This document shows, piece after piece, positions 52,110-63,370 of a DNA stretch of 64,000 bases. This stretch comes from Alphaproteobacteria bacterium. Its GTDB lineage: Bacteria; Pseudomonadota; Alphaproteobacteria; Micropepsales; Micropepsaceae. Position numbers and translations under genes: made by a program. The stretch lies in the NCBI GenBank assembly GCA_025350465.1, contig JANXXU010000031.1:62001-126000 (forward strand). Direction: 5' to 3'. The notes under the pieces were generated by a model that ran no database searches, was not told where the DNA came from, and saw only the letters and a list, made by a program, of their open reading frames with translations. Positions within the stretch are counted from its first letter, which is position 1, and each line of letters begins with the position of its first letter.

Positions 52110-54940
<2,831 letters not shown>

Positions 54941-54976
54941 AAGTTTCTTGGACCCGGGTTGAACAGTCGATGTCGC

Positions 54977-55375
54977 TTAGGCGGCGCTCTCACCGCGTTT
55001 GAGAACCGCGGCGGCAAGCAAGGCGTCAACCTTTTGACGCAGAGCCATCGGGCGAAACGGCTTTTGGATCACATCGTCCGCGCCAAACGCCGATGCCGCA
55101 ATCAGAAGAGGATCCTTGAGCGAGGCGAGTCCCGCCGTCATCGCCAGGACGGCGATCGGATTTTCAGCGCGGCGAACGTCTTTGATCAGCTCAAGGCCAT
55201 CCTTGCCAGGCATGACAAGATCGGTGACGAGGACGTCGACGGCGTTCGCCGCAATTACCCTTAGAGCCTCATCGCCGTTCGTCGCGAATAGGATGTTGTG
55301 ACCACTCTCGGTGAAAGCGGCGCCCGCAATCTCGCGATAGAGTTCGTCGTCGTCGCAGATCAAGATTGCGGCCAT
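54977..55375 (-). CDS. Single-domain response regulator (CheY-like)
   Basis: A 132-residue receiver domain without an output domain: acidic pocket LICDDDELY, phospho-acceptor Asp in VLVTDLVMPGKDGLELIKDV, AMTAG for the switch Thr and VIQKPFRPMALRQK with the conserved Lys. It is immediately upstream of the hybrid kinase in the same direction and is likely its terminal phospho-acceptor. It is divergent from an MFS transporter gene. Confidence 0.92.
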   Translation of the reverse strand: MAAILICDDDELYREIAGAAFTESGHNILFATNGDEALRVIAANAVDVLVTDLVMPGKDGLELIKDVRRAENPIAVLAMTAGLASLKDPLLIAASAFGADDVIQKPFRPMALRQKVDALLAAAVLKRGESAA

Positions 55376-55485
55376 TTCGCTCCCCGGCGATCAGAGCCCG
55401 GCGCGCCGCCTGCGCGCCTTTGATGCCTGTTTCGTTGTCATTGTTACGGGGAATGTGCCAAGGAGCGGTTAAGGAGCGAGCAACC

Positions 55486-56778
55486 TTGCCGCGTTTCAAT
55501 GATTTACGATCCGTGAACGGAGCAATTCGGCGCGACCCGCAGTCGCTGTGGTCGCATCGCGACTTTCTGCGTTTATGGACCGCACAAGGGGTCAGCGCCC
55601 TCGGTAGCCGCCTTACGCGTACCGTGCTGCCGATTGTTGCGGTCAAAAGTTTGGGCGCGTCGCCGTTTGACCTGTCGATTCTTGGCGCTTTGAGCGTCGC
55701 ACCGGGGGTGGCCGTCGGCCTCTTGGCCAGCGGTATGATCGACCGCACGTCGAAACAGCGTGCGCTGATCGCGATGGATCTGACGCGAGCCGCCCTGCTT
55801 TTGATTCTCCCGGCTGCGGCACTGCTCGGACTCTTGGCGATTTGGCAATTGTGGTTGGTCGCGGCGCTGACGGGAGCGGCAACCATGGCGTTTCGCATGG
55901 CAGACACGGCCTATCTGCCGCGCCTTGTCGATCCCGATCAAATTCTTGAAGGGAATGCAAAGCTTCAAACGACTGAGGCGATCGCCGAGATTGGCGGACC
56001 GGCCGCCGCCGGCATTCTCATTCAAATGATCACTGCACCTGCGGCGATTATGATCGATGCGCTGTCGTTTGTGTGGTCGGCTTGTTGGCTGTCGCGCATC
56101 CGTGCAGAGGAGGAGCCAAACACCGAAGAAGCCCCTCGGCACCCTCTCGCCGATATCGTCACCGGTTGGCGTGCCTGTTTTGCGCGCCCGCTAATGCGTC
56201 TTCTGCTGTTGGCACAAATGCTCTGGCTTGTGTTCGGCGGATTTTTCATGGCCCTCTATATGATTTTTTTATTGCGCGAGCTCGCGCTCGGCGAGGCCGT
56301 TGTCGGCGTGATCATCGGCGCGGGAGGCGTCGGCGCGTTGTGGGGCGTGTTGATTGTGGGACCAATCAGCCGACAACTCGGCTACGGTCCGGCACTCGTC
56401 ATCTGCATCGGCGGATGGATTGCGGCGACGGCATGCGTGCCTCTGGCGCAGGGTGCGGGCGCTCTGACTCTGCCGTTGCTCTTTGCGCAGCAACTCCTGG
56501 GGGATGGGTTCCTGGCGGCATTCCTGATCCTGCAAGTCAGTATGCAACAAGCGCTGCTGCCGCAGGAGATTCAAGCGCGCGTGGCAGCAGTCTTTCATAT
56601 CGCTGAAGGCATCGCTCTGCCGGCGGGCGCCTTCATTGCGGTATCGCTGGCGAACGTGTTTGGCATCGCGCACACGTTGTGGATAGCGGTTGGCGGAGGG
56701 CTGGCGAGCGTCCTTTTCCTCGGCTTTTCAAAGCTTTGGACGTTCCGTGAGCTGCCCGCCACGGCACTTGCGCGGTGA
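55486..56778 (+). CDS. MFS transporter (MFS_3/enterobactin-exporter-like)
   Basis: A 430-residue permease with about twelve membrane segments. It begins WSHRDFLRLWTAQGVSALGS, typical of the MFS_3/EntS group, with SGMIDRTSKQRALIAMDLTR as the loop 2-3 motif and AYLPRLVDPDQILEGNAKLQ in the middle. TTG at 55486 was chosen because AAGGAG lies nine bases upstream; ATG at 55453 or an earlier start at 55366 would overlap the divergent regulator. It probably exports a small molecule. No neighbour points to the substrate. Confidence 0.82.
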   Translation: MPRFNDLRSVNGAIRRDPQSLWSHRDFLRLWTAQGVSALGSRLTRTVLPIVAVKSLGASPFDLSILGALSVAPGVAVGLLASGMIDRTSKQRALIAMDLTRAALLLILPAAALLGLLAIWQLWLVAALTGAATMAFRMADTAYLPRLVDPDQILEGNAKLQTTEAIAEIGGPAAAGILIQMITAPAAIMIDALSFVWSACWLSRIRAEEEPNTEEAPRHPLADIVTGWRACFARPLMRLLLLAQMLWLVFGGFFMALYMIFLLRELALGEAVVGVIIGAGGVGALWGVLIVGPISRQLGYGPALVICIGGWIAATACVPLAQGAGALTLPLLFAQQLLGDGFLAAFLILQVSMQQALLPQEIQARVAAVFHIAEGIALPAGAFIAVSLANVFGIAHTLWIAVGGGLASVLFLGFSKLWTFRELPATALAR

Positions 56779-56866
56779 TGCGGCTCACTTGACCTGCCCC
56801 ATCGGCGAAGCCAAATTGCGGCCGCGTTAAGATTCGTTAAGACACGCGCTCACCGAGGGACAATTC

Positions 56867-58432
56867 ATGTACGGCTACCGTTTCGCGCGGCGCATGGCGC
56901 CAGCGCTATTTTTGGCTGTTTTTATCGCCGGTTGCGGCGGCTCGACCAAGCAGCCCGCTGTCGATCCAAAAGTTCTGCAAGAACGACTCGACGCCATCGT
57001 CCAGTCCGTAACCGCATCACAGCCGGGCTCCGAATTCACGGCCAAAGCCGACGGGCCGGCCAAAATCGAAACCAAGGATGACGGCACGGTCATCGGCACG
57101 TTCCCACGCATTCTCTTCACGGCGAAGGACGGCACGAACGCTTCGCTCGAGTCGGTCGCAATCCGCTTTACACCGGGTGAGGATGGCCAGACGCCGTTCG
57201 AAGCAACTGTGCCGAGCACGTTCACCGTCAAGGACAAGAACGGCAAAGTCGTCGGCGAAGCAAAGATCGGCAGCCAAACTCTGAAGGGCGTGTGGGTCGA
57301 GAAGCTGCAGACCGTCGACAATCTCGACATGCATCTCAGCAACATCACGATCACCGCTCCGGGCGAACAAGGCACCGGCAAAGTCAGCGAGCTCGCGCTG
57401 ACGGGCAAATTGCAAGCCAAAGGCGGCGGACTTTATGACGGCAAGTACGATCTCCACGTCACCGGCTTCAACATCGACGATCCCGCGAAGAAAGAAACCT
57501 TCAAGATGGCGGCGCTCGCCGTCACATCTTCGATCGCCGGCGCAAAACTCGAAGACTTCGCGAAGGCGGCACTCGAGGCCGGCTACACGCTCAAGAATCC
57601 GCAAATCTTCAAGGTGTGGACGGGCGGCACGCTCGACCCGAAGATGATCGCCTTCTTGAAGCGAATGCCGGAATTCTTGGGCACAGTCGACTACACCTAT
57701 ACGGTCGAAGGCATCGAAGCGACGCAAGACGGCAAGACACAATTCACCTTGAAAACGGCGTCGTTCGGCGTGGGTGCCGGAGCCGACGGCGCGGGTACCA
57801 CGAAGTTGCGTATGACGGCGGGCCTCGGCGGCATGGGAACGAGTGCCGATGCACCCCTTCTGCCGCCGGAAGCCGACGTGCAAGACGCCGCGGTTGAAAT
57901 CGAAGCGTCGGGTGTTCCGGGGCAACAGCTCTGGAACATCTACATCGATGCGCTGCCTGCCATTCAGGCCGAGGCTGCGCGTGCCGCGACTGCAGGCGCA
58001 GGCGGCGCTTCTCAGTCGGGAGGCGACATCGAAAAGGTGACCGGCGAGATGTCGGCCAAGTTCATGCAAGTACTGCAGACGGCGAAGCTGGTGATCGCGC
58101 TCGACAAGATGAACTTGCTGACGCCGACGGCGAAGATGACGGGCAAAGGCGGCGCGACCTATCTGCCGGCGCAGCAGATGCTTCCGGTCGGCAAGTTCTC
58201 GTTCCGCTTCTCCGGACTCGACGCGCTTGCCAAGGCCATGGAAAAGCGCGGTAAGGGCGATGCGATGGCACAGCAGGTGATGGGCGTCGTCGCGGGAATC
58301 CGCGCGATGGGCAAACCCGATCCGGCGTCGGCCGCCAACGATCCGGCCTATCTGATCGACATCGAGATCACCAAAGAGGGCAAGGTGCTGTCGAACGGTC
58401 AAGACATGTCGGGCGCCGCGGCGCCCGGCTAA
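56867..58432 (+). CDS. Large lipoprotein of unrecognised family
   Basis: A 521-residue lipoprotein. Signal and lipobox FIAGC (C23) are followed by a predominantly beta protein with long repeats of charged and glycine-rich strands, for example IGTFPRILFTAKDGTNASLE and LHVTGFNIDDPAKKETFKMA. It resembles in general the beta-rich DUF945/DUF2125-type envelope proteins, but I cannot assign it to one. A 22-residue Ala/Gly linker lies near 375-390. It is 88 bp after the MFS gene and ends at a strong terminator. The role is probably in the envelope. Confidence 0.75.
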   Translation: MYGYRFARRMAPALFLAVFIAGCGGSTKQPAVDPKVLQERLDAIVQSVTASQPGSEFTAKADGPAKIETKDDGTVIGTFPRILFTAKDGTNASLESVAIRFTPGEDGQTPFEATVPSTFTVKDKNGKVVGEAKIGSQTLKGVWVEKLQTVDNLDMHLSNITITAPGEQGTGKVSELALTGKLQAKGGGLYDGKYDLHVTGFNIDDPAKKETFKMAALAVTSSIAGAKLEDFAKAALEAGYTLKNPQIFKVWTGGTLDPKMIAFLKRMPEFLGTVDYTYTVEGIEATQDGKTQFTLKTASFGVGAGADGAGTTKLRMTAGLGGMGTSADAPLLPPEADVQDAAVEIEASGVPGQQLWNIYIDALPAIQAEAARAATAGAGGASQSGGDIEKVTGEMSAKFMQVLQTAKLVIALDKMNLLTPTAKMTGKGGATYLPAQQMLPVGKFSFRFSGLDALAKAMEKRGKGDAMAQQVMGVVAGIRAMGKPDPASAANDPAYLIDIEITKEGKVLSNGQDMSGAAAPG

Positions 58433-58454
58433 GCTCGACGTCGCCGGAATATCG

Positions 58455-58484
58455 AAGGGCCCGGTTTCGACCGGGCCCTTTTCC
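58455..58484 (+). terminator. Rho-independent terminator after the large lipoprotein gene
   Basis: AAGGGCCCGGT-TTCG-ACCGGGCCCTT is a perfect 11-bp stem with a stable tetraloop followed by TTCC. It lies 23 bp after the stop at 58432 and 9 bp before the convergent MFS gene stop, so it can serve both directions. Confidence 0.9.
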
Positions 58485-58492
58485 GTTGCGGA

Positions 58493-59812
58493 TCAGGCGG
58501 CCGCAGCGCGCTCAAGATCGGCCTTCAGGGTGCGTGGCGCTATCCAATAATGCCACGCGCCCCAGAGACCGAGCACTGAAAAGATGAAAAGCGCATAGCG
58601 GACCGAGTCTTTGGCGAAGACCGGATCCAAGAGCTGCGCGAGCGCTCCGACCACGAGCGGTCCCAAGCCCAACCCGATCAAGTTGATGATGAAAAGAAGC
58701 AATGCCGCCGCCGTCGAACGCATGCGAATACCGACGAGGTTCTGCACGAGAGCGAAGGTGGGCGCGAGATAGACGCCGCCCATAAGGATGACCACCGTCA
58801 TCACCCAGAGCACCGTGGTGGTGTCGTTCGTCCAGTAGACAACGAATGAGAACGGCGCGGAAATGAGGACCGCAGCGGTGACAACCCAGGCGCTCCAACC
58901 GATGTGGCGCTTGGCCAACATGTCGGCGAGATAACCGCCCATGAACGTGCCGATGCCGGCGACGATCCCCGTCTGCCAGGCGAGGTAATTGGCGACCTGC
59001 GGAAGCGTGAGACCGTGCGAATATTGAAGGAAGGCCGCTGTCCACGTCACGCCGCCGTAGCCCACCGCCGTAATCAGCGTCGCTCCGCTGATCGTGTGAA
59101 CGAGCGATTTTTGCGACCACATAAAGCGCGCAACATCAAAGAGCGAAGGTGCCTTTTCGTCGGTCTTGATCCCACCGTCCACATGACCACGCGCCGGTTC
59201 GCGAAGAGCGAACGCGATGTATCCCCCAAGCAGCAGGCCCGGGAGACCCAGGACATAGAACGCGGCGCGCCAGCCAAATGTGCCTCCGACGTGGCCACCG
59301 ATCATGTTTCCCAGAAAAATACCGAGCGGCACGCCGAGCGCATAAACCGCGAGGGCCGAGCCGCGACGGGCCGCCGAAAAGAGATCGGAAATCATGGAAT
59401 GAGAAGGCGGACTGCCACCGGCCTCTCCGACTCCAACGCCGACACGTGCGAGCGCCAATTGCCAGAAATCCGCGGCGAAACCACACCAGGTCGTCATGAC
59501 CGACCAGATCGTCAGAGATGCGACCAGAATCCACTTCCGGCTGGCGCGGTCGGCGAGCATCGCGAGTGGGATGCCCAGTGTTGCGTAGAACAGCGCAAAG
59601 GCCGGCCCCGACAAGAACCCAAACGCGAACTTGGTTATCTTGAGATCGGCCATGACCTGGACCGCCAGGACGTTCAAGATCTGACGATCGGCATAATTCG
59701 AAATGTAAACGATCAAAAGCAATACGAGCGCGAAATTACGCGCCGATTGCGCGCCGCTGTCGATTGCCGCCGGCGGAGGCGACGCCGGCGCAGCGTCGGA
59801 CGTGACGGTCAT
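58493..59812 (-). CDS. Spinster-type MFS transporter
   Basis: A 439-residue MFS permease. It shows YISNYADRQILNVLAVQVMA (the first-helix motif typical of spinster-like carriers), LAMLADRASRKWILVASLTI for loop 2-3, and ARVGVGVGEAGGSPPSHSMI in helix 4. About twelve hydrophobic segments are visible. Spinster-like bacterial proteins often lie beside aromatic or lipid catabolism genes. It is 102 bp downstream of hutI on the same strand, so it may serve uptake of histidine, urocanate or an unrelated compound. Confidence 0.87.
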   Translation of the reverse strand: MTVTSDAAPASPPPAAIDSGAQSARNFALVLLLIVYISNYADRQILNVLAVQVMADLKITKFAFGFLSGPAFALFYATLGIPLAMLADRASRKWILVASLTIWSVMTTWCGFAADFWQLALARVGVGVGEAGGSPPSHSMISDLFSAARRGSALAVYALGVPLGIFLGNMIGGHVGGTFGWRAAFYVLGLPGLLLGGYIAFALREPARGHVDGGIKTDEKAPSLFDVARFMWSQKSLVHTISGATLITAVGYGGVTWTAAFLQYSHGLTLPQVANYLAWQTGIVAGIGTFMGGYLADMLAKRHIGWSAWVVTAAVLISAPFSFVVYWTNDTTTVLWVMTVVILMGGVYLAPTFALVQNLVGIRMRSTAAALLLFIINLIGLGLGPLVVGALAQLLDPVFAKDSVRYALFIFSVLGLWGAWHYWIAPRTLKADLERAAAA

Positions 59813-59914
59813 AGGCGGTTTCCCCTCAAGCGCGTTTTTGGTTTGCGTCGAGCATGACGGGCGAGGCCGTTCTTGCCAAGCCTTCGCGGGCGAGACGCGT
59901 TTGACCTTGGCCGC

Positions 59915-61132
59915 TTATTGTGGCTTTCCGCCGCGGACGATGGTGTCCGGCGTCATCCCGCCGATCCAGTAGCTGAGTTCTGCCGGATGATCGATGGGCC
60001 AAACGACGAATTCGGCGGCCTTGCCGAGTTCGAGCGTGCCGATCTCGGTTTGGAGTCCGAGCGCTCGCGCGGCGTTGCGCGTCACTCCGGCGAGCGCCTC
60101 TTCCGGGGTCAACCGAAACAAGGTCGCTGCCATCGAGAGCATCACCAATAAGGAGCGAGCCGGCGAAGTTCCCGGGTTGCAATCGCTGGCGATGGCAATC
60201 GCCACACGGTGGCGGCGCAGGGCTTCGATCGGCGGAAGCGTCGTTTCGCGCAGCGCATAGAACGCGCCCGGCAGGAGCACGGCAACGGTGCCCGCCTCGG
60301 CCATTGCGGCGATTCCGGTTTCATTGGCGTATTCGAGGTGATCGGCCGAAAGCGCGCCGTACTTCGCCGCAAGGGCGGCGCCACCGCTGTCGGAGAGCTG
60401 ATCGGCGTGCAATTTGAGTTTGAAGCCAGCGGCCCTTGCTGCGATGAGGAAGCGCTCTGTCTCTTCGGGCGTGAACGCGATTCCCTCGCAAAACGCGTCG
60501 ACGGCATCGGCGAGGTGTTCGCTTGCGACTGCGTTCAATAACGGGCCGCAAATGAAGTTGACGGTTGCGCGACGATCTTTCGTTTGCTCGGGTGTCAGCG
60601 CATGTAGGCCGAGAAACGTTCTTTGAATGCGCGCGCCCGTTTGTTCGGCGAGGCGCTTGGCGGCGCGCAGCATCTTGCATTCGGTCTCGAGGTCGAGACC
60701 GTAACCCGACTTGATCTCGACCGTAGTGACGCCTTCGGCCATCAAAGATTGAAGGCGCGGCAGCGATTGCACGATGAGTTCGTCGACGGTGGCGGCGCGG
60801 GTCGCGCGCACAGTCGAGAGGATGCCGCCACCTTGCTTGGCGATTTGCTCGTATGTCGTGCCGTTCAAACGTTTGTCGAACTCATCGGCGCGGTTGCCAG
60901 CGAAGACCAGATGGGTGTGGCAATCGATCAGGCCAGGCGTAATCCAGCGGCCGCGCGCGTCGTGAATCTCCTTCGCCAGCGCCCCCGGTTCGCCAGGGAG
61001 ATCGCGTCGCGCGCCTGCGAACACGATCCGTCCGCCGACTACGCCGAGCGCGCCATCTTCAACGGCTCCGTAGGGCGCTGCCACTTCGCGCATCGTCGCG
61101 AGGCGTGCGTTGATCCACAGCTGATCCCACAT
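59915..61132 (-). CDS. hutI: Imidazolonepropionase
   Basis: A 405-residue amidohydrolase that opens 4-imidazolone-5-propanoate to N-formimino-L-glutamate in histidine degradation. Metal ligands are in PGLIDCHTHLVFAGNRADEF, and GVTTVEIKSGYGLDLETECK is a HutI hallmark. LKLHADQLSDSGGAALAAKY, ADHLEYANETGIAAMAEAG and AIASDCNPGTSPARSLLVML complete the active site. Divergent from hutF with a 122-bp intergenic region that contains a large palindrome. hutU and hutH are not in the window. Confidence 0.95.
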   Translation of the reverse strand: MWDQLWINARLATMREVAAPYGAVEDGALGVVGGRIVFAGARRDLPGEPGALAKEIHDARGRWITPGLIDCHTHLVFAGNRADEFDKRLNGTTYEQIAKQGGGILSTVRATRAATVDELIVQSLPRLQSLMAEGVTTVEIKSGYGLDLETECKMLRAAKRLAEQTGARIQRTFLGLHALTPEQTKDRRATVNFICGPLLNAVASEHLADAVDAFCEGIAFTPEETERFLIAARAAGFKLKLHADQLSDSGGAALAAKYGALSADHLEYANETGIAAMAEAGTVAVLLPGAFYALRETTLPPIEALRRHRVAIAIASDCNPGTSPARSLLVMLSMAATLFRLTPEEALAGVTRNAARALGLQTEIGTLELGKAAEFVVWPIDHPAELSYWIGGMTPDTIVRGGKPQ

Positions 61133-61151
61133 GATCCGATTCCGCCCGTTC

Positions 61152-61238
61152 TACCCAGATTGTCATGGTCGGCCGGAGTTTACCCTCGGGCAAACGCGAA
61201 GCATTTGACCCGGGGGCCGACCATGACAACACTGGGTA
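61152..61238. repeat. Large inverted repeat in the hutI-hutF intergenic region
   Basis: TTGTCATGGTCGGCC (61160-61174) and GGCCGACCATGACAA (61215-61229) form perfect 15-bp arms, and TACCCAG/CTGGGTA extend the pairing outside. The core matches the palindrome at 13945-13974. It occupies most of the 122-bp region between the divergent genes; a role as an operator for a hut regulator cannot be excluded. Confidence 0.8.
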
Positions 61239-61254
61239 CAGCATCGAGGTGTGC

Positions 61255-62613
61255 ATGCAAGTTTATCGTGCCGAATACGCGCTCTTGCCTACAGGTGTGA
61301 GACAAAACGTGCGGATCCACGTCGCCGACCGGCAGATCGTGGGCGTCGCAGAAGGTCCCGTCGGCGACGCGAGTGAAATCAAGATCAAAGGCCTCGCCCT
61401 GCCGGGCATGGCGAACGTGCACAGCCACGCTTTTCAACGCGCGATGGCGGGGCTGGCCGAATGGGACGCGGGCGGGCGCGACAATTTCTGGAGCTGGCGC
61501 GAGGCCATGTACCGCTTCGCCGAGCGGCTCGATCCCGATTCGCAACTGGCCATCGCACGATTTCTCTATGTCGAGATGTTGAAAGCCGGATACACGGCGG
61601 TCGGCGAATTCCACTATTTGCACAATCAACCCGGAGGCTCGGCCTATGCGCCGGCGCCCGCGATGATGGATGCGATAGCCCAGGCGGCGAACGAGAGCGG
61701 CATCGCGCTGACCCTTCTGCCGACGCTCTACATGCAAGGCGGCGTCGACGGGCGGCCTCTAAGCGAGCGCCAACGACGCTTCGGCAAGAGCGTCGACGAG
61801 CTTCTCGTCATGCGTAGCGCGATGCGTGGCAAACCGGGTGTGACGCAATTGGGCTTGGCGCTGCATTCTCTGCGCGCCGTGCCGTCCGACGCGATCCGTG
61901 ATGCGATCGCGGGCGTTGAGGCGACGACGCCCATTCATATTCACGCGGCAGAGCAAACCGGTGAAGTCGAGGAGACGGTCGCGCAGCTGAACGCGCGGCC
62001 GGTCGAGTACTTGCTTGACACATTCGGCGTCGACCGTCGCTGGTGTCTGGTGCATTCCACGCACCTGAGCTCAGGCGAGATCGCCCGCTTGGCGCAGAGC
62101 GGGGCGGTCGCAGGCTTGTGCCCGAACACGGAAGCGAATTTGGGTGATGGGATATTTCCACTGGAATCCTTTCTCGCAAGCAACGGGCGCTTGGCAATCG
62201 GCGGCGACAGCCACATTGGCGTCGACCCGGCCGAAGAGCTGAAGGCCATGGAGTATTCGCAGCGCCTCGCCCTTCGCAGGCGCAACGTGGCCGCATCGGC
62301 TCCGCAGCCGCATACGGCGGCACGACTCTGGTCGCTGGCGGCGTCGGGCGGCGCCCAGGCATTGGGTCTTGGTGCCGGCGCGATTGCGCCTGGGGCACGT
62401 GCCGATCTCGTCGTGATCGACACCGATCATATTTCGTTGGCGAGCCGAGACGGGGAACAGGCGCTCGACTCGTATGTCTTCGTCGCGGGCAAAGGCGCGG
62501 TGCGTGATGTGATGGTCGGCGGCGAGTGGGCCGTCAAGAACGGCCATCACTGGCAGGAAGACGCAGCGGCCAAGGACTATCGGGCGGCGGTGACGCGAAT
62601 TCTCAGCGTCTAG
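61255..62613 (+). CDS. hutF: Formimidoylglutamate deiminase
   Basis: A 452-residue amidohydrolase converting N-formimino-L-glutamate to N-formyl-L-glutamate and ammonia, the HutF branch of histidine utilisation. Metal ligands are in PGMANVHSHAFQRAMAGLAE; AGYTAVGEFHYLHNQPGG, PIHIHAAEQTGEVEE and IGGDSHIGVDPAEELKAMEY are typical. ATG at 61255 with GAGG ten bases upstream gives MQVYRAEYALLPTG; open reading from 61165 crosses the palindrome and is rejected. Pairs functionally with hutG. The 3' end overlaps the convergent VOC gene by 11 bp. Confidence 0.95.
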   Translation: MQVYRAEYALLPTGVRQNVRIHVADRQIVGVAEGPVGDASEIKIKGLALPGMANVHSHAFQRAMAGLAEWDAGGRDNFWSWREAMYRFAERLDPDSQLAIARFLYVEMLKAGYTAVGEFHYLHNQPGGSAYAPAPAMMDAIAQAANESGIALTLLPTLYMQGGVDGRPLSERQRRFGKSVDELLVMRSAMRGKPGVTQLGLALHSLRAVPSDAIRDAIAGVEATTPIHIHAAEQTGEVEETVAQLNARPVEYLLDTFGVDRRWCLVHSTHLSSGEIARLAQSGAVAGLCPNTEANLGDGIFPLESFLASNGRLAIGGDSHIGVDPAEELKAMEYSQRLALRRRNVAASAPQPHTAARLWSLAASGGAQALGLGAGAIAPGARADLVVIDTDHISLASRDGEQALDSYVFVAGKGAVRDVMVGGEWAVKNGHHWQEDAAAKDYRAAVTRILSV

Positions 62614-63370
62614 ACGGTTCGACTATCAGTGTCGGCACTCCCAGCGTGCCATCGCGCACGGTGAACACGCGGGTGCCGGGTTTGCGTCCGGGCCGGACAT
62701 CGGAGACATCGACACCATTTGCTTTGAGACGCGCATTGGCGGCCGCGGCATCGGCGACGCGCCATGAGAGACCCCAGAGTCGATCGGGCGCGTCGGACGG
62801 CTCGTCTTTGAGGTCGTGGACAACCTCGACGATCAGATCGCCGCAGCGGAAGAACATCAGGCGCGAGCCCCACTTCGGCTCTGTGCGGTCGAGGCGCATG
62901 TCGAGGCCGAGCCGTGCGCCATAGAGCGCGGCGGCGCGGTTGGGATGCGTCGTGCGGATAACGATATGATCGAGGCCGGTGACCGCGCCTTCAGCGATGG
63001 CCACGGCGTGCGCGACCGTCCTCGGACTTGTGTATTGAATCAACCGGGTGGGAACGCCGTGCGTTCCTTCCTCCGACAACCGAACCGTTCTGCCTTCAGG
63101 CAATGAGGCCGGCGGCCGCGGTTCGAGCGCCCGGCGCTCGGCGCTTCGAATGGCTGCATCGAGGTCGCGAACTTCGAACGCGATCCCACGAATTCCATCG
63201 GCATCCGCTTGCTCAAGTTGAAGCGTCATATTGTCGAGGCGAAACGCGACGCGCTCTGCTGAGACGCCCGCTCTGCGCGCCAAGATATTTTCCATCGTGG
63301 CAACCGCTGCTTGCGTCTCGCGTGCACCGATTGTGACCTTGTCGAGAGCGATGATCATGTGGCCGCTCAT
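62603..63370 (-). CDS. Two-domain VOC (glyoxalase-like) protein
   Basis: A 255-residue protein with two VOC-like halves. The first is MIIALDKVTIGARETQAAVA and IRGIAFEVRDLDAAIRSAER; the second is GLDHIVIRTTHPNRAAALYG with FFRCGDLIVEVVHD. The glyoxalase-like domain with AIAEGAVTGLDHI is typical of alphaproteobacterial proteins without assigned function. Its ATG overlaps the hutG stop (ATGA), so it is translationally coupled to the histidine pathway, but there is no known VOC step in that pathway. Confidence 0.8.
   Translation of the reverse strand: MSGHMIIALDKVTIGARETQAAVATMENILARRAGVSAERVAFRLDNMTLQLEQADADGIRGIAFEVRDLDAAIRSAERRALEPRPPASLPEGRTVRLSEEGTHGVPTRLIQYTSPRTVAHAVAIAEGAVTGLDHIVIRTTHPNRAAALYGARLGLDMRLDRTEPKWGSRLMFFRCGDLIVEVVHDLKDEPSDAPDRLWGLSWRVADAAAANARLKANGVDVSDVRPGRKPGTRVFTVRDGTLGVPTLIVEPSRR

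Noticed and set aside
57017-58402. A 461-codon minus-strand frame opposite the large lipoprotein gene
   Set aside because: The composition is rich in Arg and His with no motif, while the plus strand has a signal peptide, a lipobox and a terminator after it.
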